Positions 55,666-64,000 of a DNA stretch of 64,000 nt are shown in pieces (positions within the stretch are counted from its first letter, which is position 1; every line of letters starts with the position of its first letter). The stretch spans positions 8,817,608 to 8,881,607 of the forward strand of contig OX419336.1 in the NCBI GenBank assembly GCA_948470475.1, written 5' to 3'. A model generated the notes under the pieces. It did no database searches. It saw only the letters and a list, made by a program, of their open reading frames with translations, and had not been told where the DNA came from. Source of the stretch: Galaxea fascicularis (Eukaryota > Cnidaria > Anthozoa > Scleractinia > Euphylliidae). The position numbers were made by a program, and so were the translations under genes.

Positions 55666-57354
55666 ACTGGAATCGAAAACAAAAATTGGAGGTAATAGAG
55701 ATTAAATTCAATTTGTAAGTAATAATGGCAAACATTTTTCTATATATTAAAGCATTTTAGAACTGTTGAAAAAATACTCTAAAAAAATACATAGTTAACC
55801 CAAGATTTGTTTGAAAGTCCAGATGCAGTTATTACGTATAAAACTCTGGTTTCCACTGCATTCATAAACCCTGTAAAAAATCCCTCTTTTTTGATAGGCA
55901 CTGTCCTCAAGCCAAGTATGATTATGTTTTCTTCAACTCCATAAAATACCTAATTTCATTAACTTGAAAAAATTCATACTGAAACCCAAGTTTGCAAACG
56001 AGAATGCCTCAGAATGACTACTTGTAAAGAAAAATAACTCCTTGCAAAATTCGTACTGAAACATTTTGGTTTCCTCAACACAGGCGAAGAGTCAGCACTT
56101 GACCCATATTCTCCATGTGGTTTTGAAACGTGCCACTAACACGTAGAAGCTTTGCATAATTAACCATATTCGACATAATTTCTTGTTTATATTTTCTCGT
56201 TGAAGACAAAAAAAAGCAATTGAAAATTCGTTACAGATCACCTGATTAGCAGCTTCTAATTCACCTTCGGCCGAGACATTGATTGACGACTTTTTATGTC
56301 GTAAAGAATAAACGAATTAAGGAGTACAACATATTTATTATGGTTTTTCAAACCGTTTAAGACCGTGAAATAAGCTGTTTATATTAATAAATGCATCATT
56401 CCCTGTTGGTACCTGTGACTTTTTCCCCGAATTATGACACCTTGGACGACTACGTTTAAAAAATATTCCACAAGGGGACGTCAACGCGTAGATGAACAAA
56501 ACAGATAAATAAAATCACTAAGCTTTTAGCTTAGTAATTTTTCGAAGCTGAAATGTCAGCTGATGCGCTAATGTTTGGCTAACCTCATCAATCGATTATA
56601 TAAATATGATGAGAAGTAAAACTACTGAATCACCTACTAGATCCTCTGCTTGTTTTTGTTATGCGTTGTTGATGTCAAAGTCCACAAGATCGCGTCAGCT
56701 CCATCAAACAACTATCACTAAACTCAATCGGCAAACAAGGAAGTTTAGCGGACACACGAGCAACTCCTACGATGGCCAGATCACCGAGCCAAACATAACA
56801 TATTGCCTCTGGCAGACAACACGCAGCAATGCATTATTTATTGGCCGAAGGAACCAAAATACCGATTCTGTCCATAACCCCCAATTGGAAACATCCCTTT
56901 GTATGATTTGCATAATTTTAAATTTCTTATCCTTACAAAAACAACATTTGACAATAGTCGCCATGATGGAAAGGTAACCTGGCCAGGATTGTGCGCGAGG
57001 ACTTTGTCCACGAATCGCGTTTCTCGAAGCACTGGTTTGCTTTCTTCCAGTCTGCCCCAGTCTGCCCATTTCAAAGGCACAGCTTTGAACTCAGAAATCG
57101 CTGCAATATTATTTTAACTTGATTTGATCGCTACGTCGAAAAAGGTTAAGAAAAGCAGCTTAAAAGTACATATCCGAGACCTCTACGCGGTCGGTTTTAT
57201 AAAGTTTGATACGGACGCACTGAAAGATTAGGCAAGCCGTTGTAGCTTACGAATGAAAATATTATTGGCCTTCATGGCCAATATTAGAAAAAGAGATCTC
57301 GCCAGTTTGGTGGAGAACGACCTTTGCAATGACAACTGCCCCACGTGCAGTTCC

Positions 57355-57470
57355 TAGATATAGATTATACAGATAAAATTATGGATTTTAATTAAGTAAG
57401 TCTTAATTGCTAGATATAGATTACACAGATAAAAATTATAGACTTTAATTAAGTAGCTTTTAATTGCTAG
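57355..57470. repeat. Two-copy tandem repeat, ~57-bp unit
   Basis: CTAGATATAGATTATACAGA and CTAGATATAGATTACACAGA start the two units. Each is followed by TAAA(A)ATTAT.GA.TTTAATTAAGTA and CTTAATTG/TTTAATTG. Confidence 0.85.
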
Positions 57471-57759
57471 ACAAGTTCTTCACTATTGTATATAGTCATT
57501 GTAGTTTAAGAATTTTATTATTGCAAACGCAAAGATTACGTACGTTTTAAGTAGGATGGTGTCCCCGATTAGTAGGCCTATTATAGGCTAGCTAAAAGAT
57601 TGACACTGAAATAAAGTAGCAAAGGGACGATGGAAGTCGAGGGTTAAAACTAAATTGTGAAATGTACACAATTTGAAAGCAACAAGTTATCTTCATTTCA
57701 AATTGATACTTATCAAGCCTTGTTTTTAGTACAGGTTTCTTCAGTGAGAGGGAAAGGAA

Positions 57760-57822
57760 TAATACCCGGGTTACCGCATTGAAATCCAGCGCCCCAACCA
57801 CTCGGCCATCCTGCCTCCATCA
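57760..57822 (-). mobile_element. tRNA-derived SINE head fragment
   Basis: Minus strand: GGCAGGATGGCCGAGTGGTT, GGGGCGCTGGATTTCAATGC, GGTAACCCGGG. This is the Leu/Ser-tRNA-like promoter part only; the body and a good box B are missing. Confidence 0.65.
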
Positions 57823-59107
57823 AGCTTCTATCTGGTGGCCTTTGGTACCAAGCCAGCACGGAACTGATTGAGTGCACTCGCTCCAGATAAATTTCTAAGC
57901 GTATATACTCCAGAATTCACTTCAAATTCACTTCATCCCCTCTTAACGTCAACTGGACTTTAAGCGATTAGATCCCCCCCTCCACTTAAAATTTTGCTGC
58001 CCTAAAAGTCACTGAATTCCAGCATTTCTTGACGCATTTGCTTCGTCTCATTCTTTTTTGGTTTCGTTTTTCACTGGTTTTTTGTCAACATAGCGTTGTC
58101 AAAGAACAGATAGCTGGTGTTTAGTCTGTTGTTGCCGAGTGTAGAACGTTTTCGAACGATATGGCTTCGTTGACGGTTTCGTTATTTTTAAACACCAATT
58201 CTCTTGATGGATCAAAACTACTACACTTTTTCGTATGGTTCCTTGAAAATGTTGCCCAATTATTTCTCAACAAGTTGTGATCATTTTTTTTAATGCATAC
58301 CCACAAGGCAAGAACAGATAAAATTCGGCTTCTAGATGTAGCGAATGAATTTGTCCAGCAAAATGAAAACCGTTTTCGCAACTTTGGTAAATTCACTGAT
58401 TTAGATTTGTTAACGTGCTAAAAAGTAATTATTGGGATTTTCCTTGTGTTTGATGTTTTGTTACTTTAGTTCAAATTTGGTGTTTATTAGCCTGATAAAT
58501 AATAAAAGAATTCACTGTGTCTGCTATATTGGGATGTATTTTTAGCCATTCTAGAAGCATTTATTTTAAAAATTTTCCGGGGAAGCATGCCCCCGGACCC
58601 CCCGGCGCGCGGGAATGAAGTTTGTTTTGATTGCTTTATTCTTTAACCCGCGCGCCCATTGGACAATTCAAAAATTTAAAAATTAGTCGCGCGTCATTGG
58701 AGACGCGAGCAAAAGAATTAAAAGTTTTTAGTGAAGTTTTTTGATAGAAAAAGGTTGTTGCAGTGTTGAGATTACGAAACTTACGGATTTCGGATATGTT
58801 AGGGAATTCGCCCTAACAACCTACATAGCTTTGGCTAAATAGCTTTTAGCTTTACATGCCTGTAACTCAAAAACGAGTTCAGTGAGCCCTAGTTTTTATT
58901 GTTAAATTGCTATCAGCATATCAAGATTAATCTTTCTGCAAAGTTTTGAAACGGTCTGTAAAGTAGGTTCAGAGCCACCTTAAATTATCGAAATTTAAGG
59001 TGATTTTGAAAATCAAGTGTGGAAATACACAGGTATTACTATGATTATGATGACGATGATGATAGCAATGATGATGGTGGTGGTGGTAACCATGATCATA
59101 ATAATGG
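57823..59107. other. Gene-poor stretch
   Basis: No gene. A GC-rich patch (58588-58615, GGGGAAGCATGCCCCCGGAC) and a segment ending GAGCCACCTTAA near 58983 suggest decayed transposons. A (GAT)-rich tract lies at 59040-59100. Confidence 0.45.
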
Positions 59108-59440
59108 GGAGCTTGAACGGGGACAGCGATGAAAACGTCATTTCAAAATGTAACTTCTCCCTTTTTTTAAAACTCTTTCGTGATTATTCCAATTTGTTTA
59201 ACGTGGCGAATTATCCAGGGACTAAATTACAATGAAAGGCATCAAAGTAAGGAAAAAGAAAGGCAAATTTGCCTTCATGCGTTCACGTTCTCTCGAAAAC
59301 ATGAAATTTAGTCATTTCACGTTCTTCTGCAGAGAAATGTACCAACATGCAATACGCACGTGCAGAACGATCGTTTTTGCTCATTAAACCCATTGTTTTG
59401 TGGCGTTCTTGTTGCCGTCCTCGTTGCTTAAGCTCAAAAA
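59108..59440 (+). mobile_element. GACGGCAACG dispersed repeat, near-complete copy
   Basis: GCTTGAACGGGGACAGCGAT, TTTCAAAATGTAACTTCTCC, GTGATTATTCCAATTTGTTT followed by AACGTGG, CATTTCACGTTCTTCTGCAG, CGCACGTGCAGAACGATCG, TTTTTGCTCATTAAACCC, TTGTTGCCGTCCTCGTTGCT. It supplies the intact target sequence for the insertion at 42036. Confidence 0.78.
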
Positions 59441-59812
59441 TGGTGGGGTGTTGATGATGTAGGCCGGAATCAGTTCCTCAAAGAACGATTGACCTAACCT
59501 CGTATTAATGTGTACTTTGAACCCAGATGAATTGTTAATGATTAAAACAATATGCTTTCCAGTTAAGTAACATTCTATTCAACCCAATATATTTCAAATA
59601 TTTTATAATACTGAAATCAGCCCTACTTCATTTTTTCATGCCTAAATCATTACGTAAAGCTCTTTTTCAAGCGCAATTGAAATACCGGTATCACGAGATA
59701 ATAAATATTATGCAAATTAATAAGACAGACATCTGAACTCAGTTCCACTGTACGAGAAGTCCATAGCTGGTGTGGCCGTAATTGTGTTAATCATTGACAA
59801 CTGCTGTATAAG

Positions 59813-59983
59813 AGGGTAGCAAAGGAAGGTGGGGAGGGGGGAATCGTGATCCCGTTTCACGCACGAATGTGAACAGAATTTTGATTCATAAATTCACGAA
59901 TCCCGTATCTCTTTTGGTCCTTTCACGCGTCACGCTAATATTTGCCCTCATCCCGCATCACACATAGACCCTTTGCTACCTTC
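59813..59983. mobile_element. ~170-bp MITE, GGTAGCAAAGG ends
   Basis: GGTAGCAAAGG at 59815 and CCTTTGCTACC at 59973 are exact 11-bp inverted ends. Within are alternating TCCCG, TCACGC and ATCACGAATCC-type motifs. No coding capacity. Confidence 0.65.
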
Positions 59984-60811
59984 GTATAAACCTTGTATGA
60001 AAGCGTTCCCCAAACGGCTTAAATTGCTGTACCTTAGTTCACTTGAAAAAAGAGATCCGGGCCAAAATATATGCTAGGAACGCGACAGGAAGTATTATTA
60101 CGTTCAACTATATGACTAACTGTAATTTTTAAAGGATAATGGTGCTACGTAACACTGGAACGTCACCTACGGCCCGCTCGTTCATCGAACCTCGGTCGCG
60201 AGTAGAGCGAATAACAATTTTCGTTCAGATTCGCGCATAAGAAATTCATACACCGTTCATGGTAAGACTCGGCATCATCAAATTACTGCGCCTTCGCTAC
60301 TCTGAAAATTGTCTTAGTTAATGCTGAAGAAACAGAACCAAGTTACATCCGTCGGAACTCGTTCTCTAGTCTTGATCAGCTACAGTTGTTTCATTTCTCT
60401 TTAACCCATAAATTTCGCTTTTCACTGAGATATAATCGTACTTTTTCATTACAGTTCATCCCAAACATTATTTGTACCAGCTCGAAGCCCAGCCATGCAA
60501 AAATCCGTCCAGTTTCTGGTGTACAGGAACTGCAGCAGATTATAGTGAAAAAGCAATTAGGGAAGAAGAAGTTGTCTATGTGGTTTAAAAGTTCAATTCA
60601 GAGCTTTGACTGTTGTACCGAGGCAATAGAAACGAGGAGATTTCCCTGTGGTTAAGGCTTCGACCTCATTAACAAAGGAGAATGGTGCTCCTGTGGTTAA
60701 CTGACGACTTCGATTTGTTTGGCGGACTGTGGTAGTGAGATACTGGGAAATAATATGTCTCCTTATGGCTTAATTGGCTAATTGTTGAACTGAAGTTGTT
60801 GTCCCTCTGGC

Positions 60812-63565
60812 TCACAACTTTGATTTGGCAGGTTGAGTGTGATAAGGAGGTACAACTGGAAACAGCGGTAGGCTACTCTTGAAGGCAGAAATATCGTCAA
60901 TAATTGTAGCCTGCAAAGAACGAGAATACGCAGGTGAGATTCCGTTACAAAGGAAAATCACCCAGAAAAAAAAAAGTGGCTAAGGCGAGAGAAAACATAA
61001 GAAACAAGAGTGAAGGGGAGGAAGGTTTCCTTCTTCCCTCCTCCCCCGCTCCTTGCTCTCGCTCCATTTGTCGCGTATCCAAAATGCGGAAATCGGCTTT
61101 CGAGCGCTGAACCACGGTAAGGCTTGGCAATGGCAGTGGCAATGGCAATGGCAATGGCAATGGCAGTGGTAATGGCAATGCCAATGGCAGTGGTAATGGC
61201 AGTGGCAGTGGCAGTGGTAGTGGCAATGCCAATGGCAGTGGCAGTGGCAATGGCAATGGCAATGGCAATGGCAATGGCAATGGCAATGGCAATGGCAGTG
61301 GCAGTGGCAATGGCAATGGCAATGGCAGTGGCAGCGGCAATGGCAATGGCAGTGGCAGTGGCAGTGGCAGTGGCAATGGCAGTGGCAATGGCAATGGCAG
61401 TGGCAGTGGCAATGGCAGTGGCAATGGCAATGGCAATGGCAGTGGCAATGGCAATGGCAATGGCAATGGCAGTGGTAATGGCAATGCCAATGGCAGTGGT
61501 AATGGCAGTGGCAGTGGCAGTGGTAGTGGCAATGCCAATGGCAGTGGTAATGGCAGTGGCAGTGGCAATGGCAATGGCAATGGCAGTGGCAATGGCAATG
61601 GCAGTGGCAGTGGCAATGGCAGTGGCAATGGCAATGGCAATGGCAGTGGCAGTGGCAATGGCAATGGCAGTGGCAGCGGCAATGGCAATGGCAGTGGCAG
61701 TGGCAGTGGCAGTGGCAGTGGCAATGGCAATGGCAGTGGCAATGGCAGTGGCAATGGCAATGGCAATGGCAGTGGCAATGGCAATGGCAATGGCAATGGC
61801 AGTGGCAATGGCAATGGCAATGGCAATGGCAATGGCAATGGCAATGGCAGTGGCAATGGCAATGGCAATGGCAATGGCAGTGGCAGTGGTAAGAATCACA
61901 CTAACAATTACCTGGGACTGAGGATTTGCTTCTTCGATCTTGTGGTTTTCAATAACATCGTTCATGCCTTTTTTATGCCCAGTCTTGTTCACTACAAATA
62001 ACGCACAGTTAGTCAGGCCTAAATTCATCGCTTAAACCCTCTCAACCTGCTGAATAAATACTAACCAGTCCCGAAGCATCCCTATTAACTCGCTTACTAC
62101 GGAACAATCACTCTCTGGCCTGCCACTGCCCTGGGTCACCTGCACTTGAAAGGTTAAATGATTGAAAGACTAGATAGATCAAGGAACGCAGTCCATGGCA
62201 GATCACAAAGCCAATACATGTTGGACATTGTTGGGACTTTCATTTTTAACTACTGAAATGCGTCCCTTTGACCGGCTGGTTGGCTTAGACCCCTTGAGAA
62301 GCTGACTGACTGATTCACTATAGTTGAAGGATTAACAGATGAACAAACTGACTGACGGATAGACTGATTCCCTGACTTAGATAAATTAAACTTGAGTTGT
62401 ACTTACTAGTTTTGGACACGACGTAGACAGCCAATTTGTGTCTTCGTGGGGCTTCAATGGCGATAAGATCCTTCATAATAGAAACACACAGGATCACGTT
62501 TTCCATAGTCACTACTAAATAGACCCCTTCGGTTTACTCAATATTGTACCCAATTCAAACCCTTTGGGAATTAAACGTTTTGTTCCAGGTATTTCCATAT
62601 CATTCAAATATGAATGCTACATTATAATGCAAATACAATATGTACAAAGAATCTTAAACCCAGGAGATTTGAATTGGGTGCTCCCAAAGCAAAACTGCTC
62701 CCTTAGTTTCTTTTCACTTTTAACTTTGTAGGGGAGCAGGATTGGAGCGGTTATGTATCCCGGGTTCGATTCCCAGATTCCTCAGTGGGCTGAGTTTATC
62801 GGTTCTCTACTCTCCTACTAGAGGTTTTTTCCGGGTACTTCGGTTTTCCCCTCTTCTCAAAAACCAACCATTGATTTAATTTAGAGTTCATATGATTTGA
62901 TTTCCTGGGTTGACCAGCAATAAGCTAAGCCCAGAGGGATCTAGTCTCTGTGTATTTAAGACCAATTCTTACCCTGTAAAATGCAAGAATATCTTCCTTT
63001 GTAACAGTCATTAGAAACGCCACTTCGATATTATCTGACGGGATGAAAGAGAGAATTAAAACGTAATGCAACGCAACACGCCTGCATAATTAACGTGGAC
63101 ATCAAAAACGTTTTTGAGACTTTCAAACCGAGTTTCTGCTTACACAAGCGGCGTGAGCTTTCTAGAGTGCCAGTAACCAGGAAAGGTACACTTACTATGA
63201 CTCTCTTCTCAGTCCCTTTCCCAATTTTAGCGTGCTTCCCGCCGATTCAGTTCGGCTACACTGCACTCGTTGAGCGAGTTCGATTTTTCACCTTCCTGGT
63301 GCGTCGTTGTGGTCTTCGTTGTTTGAGCTTCCTTTTGATATTAGATGAGGCAACACCTTCTTAGAGGTGTCTTTAAAAAAATTACAAACTTGTTTAAAAA
63401 AAAATGGCTTTCTTCACCTCTGTCGAAGTTGTATTGCCGCATGAAAATCTCTTTCCAATGCCTTGCACATTCGGTAGTAAGTTTCTTGGGTTTCTCCAGT
63501 TTCTTAACTGCGAGTGCCTCAACGTGGTTCTTAAAGTCGTCATCTGACATCGTTTTGATGTGTTC
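60812..63565 (-). CDS. IDE: Insulin-degrading enzyme (M16 metalloprotease), C-terminal five exons, 5' end outside window
   Basis: Exons (minus, 5' to 3'): 63565-63418, 63034-62973, 62470-62407, 61991-61912, 60910-60812, all GT-AG and in phase, encoding the last 150 residues of a ~1000-residue family. Diagnostic stretches are FKNHVEALAVKKLEKPKKL, YNFDRDNIEVAFL, VTKEDILAFYRDLI, EAPRRHKLAVYVVSK and FKSSLPLFPVVPPYH. The zinc-binding N-terminal half (HxxEH) lies beyond 64000. IDE is a clamshell peptidase that cleaves insulin, amyloid-beta and similar short peptides; the part seen belongs to the C-terminal bowl. The protein ends SKL, a canonical peroxisomal targeting signal (human IDE ends AKL). 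The last intron holds a 0.76-kb hexanucleotide array. No earlier exon is visible in 63566-64000. Confidence 0.94.
61128..61890. repeat. GGCAAT/GGCAGT hexanucleotide array, ~127 units
   Basis: An almost pure array of TGGCAA and TGGCAG hexamers, with rare TGCCAA, TGGTAA and GGCAGC variants, fills the last intron of the insulin-degrading enzyme gene. Because the unit is a multiple of three, every frame stays open, creating spurious 265-356 codon ORFs of alternating AM/AV, PL or AI/AT. Variant markers (TGGTAATGGCAATGCCAATG) at 61167 recur at 61473, a shift of 306 bp or 51 units. Confidence 0.95.
62737..62900 (+). mobile_element. SINE fragment in an insulin-degrading-enzyme intron
   Basis: CGGGTTCGATTCCC (box B) near 62761, followed by CAGTGGGCTGAGTTTATCGG and the conserved tail CCGGGTACTTCGGTTTTCCC then CTTCTCAAAAACCA. 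The box A side is diverged. Confidence 0.7.
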
Positions 63566-64000
63566 CTACACAGCAAAGTAAAGTACAATAAGAGACTAAA
63601 ACCTTTATTTGTCGATGCGTTCAAGCTAGATAGACTAATGGGGGACACTAGTAAAATAGTAACACTAATTGACTTACAATAAAATGATAAAATTGAGGTG
63701 TGATGCCATTCCATCATGGGACCCCAGCATCAAATGACTTTGAATGCATTCTCGACCATTGAGCCCTCCGCTGAATTTAGTAAAAATGTTTCAGGTAACC
63801 GGAAGTAACTTTTATGCATCGCAAAAGGCTAACGACGGTATTGTTATGGTATTGTATACTGTATTCGGTATTGACGGTATTCCTGTTCTTTTGGGACCTA
63901 TCCTGTTATCGAAATTAACGGAACATAATACGCTCCACTCGTAATACATAGAATAAGCGTTGTTTTGGAAACGTTCTGGCGGGAAAATCACGCGCGGACC
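63566..64000. other. Intron sequence of the insulin-degrading enzyme gene
   Basis: The stretch upstream of the first visible exon. It has no further exon that can be joined in phase, and no complete repeat is recognised. Confidence 0.5.

Larger units (their letters stand above)
54846..57754. other. Gene-poor stretch upstream of the P450
   Basis: It contains the degenerate GTCA tract (55496-55665) and a tandem duplication (57355-57470). A Kozak-like ATG with a good donor occurs at 56964-56937 (minus), but it cannot be joined to a downstream coding exon in frame. No domain is recognised in the 100-123 codon frames at 56606-57069. Confidence 0.45.

Noticed and set aside
56937..56964. Possible P450 first coding exon (MATIVKCCF with donor GTAAGG)
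   Set aside because: If joined to the acceptor at 54341 it meets TAG at once, and an in-frame TGA also precedes the ATG at 54309. At most it is an upstream ORF or belongs to another transcript.
60945..62028. Very long ORFs (265-356 codons) of AM/AV, PL or AI/AT dipeptides
   Set aside because: They are produced by the hexanucleotide array, which stays open in several frames. Real exons of the insulin-degrading enzyme lie on either side, so this is intron.

Overview
The window is eukaryotic nuclear DNA. Genes are split by GT-AG introns, coding density is low, and the intergenic and intronic DNA is packed with small inverted-repeat transposons, tRNA-derived SINEs and decayed non-LTR retrotransposons. 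The repeat types and the gene content (OATP/SLCO transporter, cytochrome P450, insulin-degrading enzyme) fit a cnidarian, most likely an anthozoan such as a stony coral. That assignment is an inference from familiarity with the repeats, not a search result. Most open reading frames above 60 codons are chance or repeat-derived.

Four protein-coding genes can be assembled exon by exon with consistent splice phases. (1) 886-1893, minus: a two-exon, 263-residue class I SAM-dependent methyltransferase. (2) 29377-37723, plus: an eight-exon, 739-residue SLCO/OATP organic anion transporter with the family signature and a Kazal-like extracellular loop. (3) 46538-54309, minus: a nine-exon, 419-residue cytochrome P450 that keeps ExxR, PERW and the haem-cysteine motif, but lacks the usual acid-threonine pair in its predicted I-helix and any N-terminal membrane anchor. 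(4) 60812-63565, minus: the last five exons (150 residues) of insulin-degrading enzyme, ending in the peroxisomal tripeptide SKL; the gene continues past the right edge.

Layout: 1-2 kb methyltransferase; 2-29 kb gene-poor, with a 1.6-kb foldback transposon (13.1-14.7 kb), a ~145-bp tandem array (19.0-19.6 kb), a LINE tail (20.4-21.1 kb) and several MITEs; 29-38 kb SLCO; 38-46 kb repeats, including a 1.25-kb transposon nested inside another repeat; 46.5-54.3 kb P450; 54-60.8 kb repeats; 60.8-63.6 kb insulin-degrading enzyme with a 0.76-kb hexanucleotide array in its last intron. The four genes are not an operon and show no evident common pathway.

The most informative structures are nested insertions whose target site can be read from an uninterrupted copy of the host repeat in the same window, a set of elements with 3-bp TAA/TTA target duplications (Harbinger-like), two perfect short hairpins, a NAGNAG acceptor in SLCO, and the atypical P450 I-helix.
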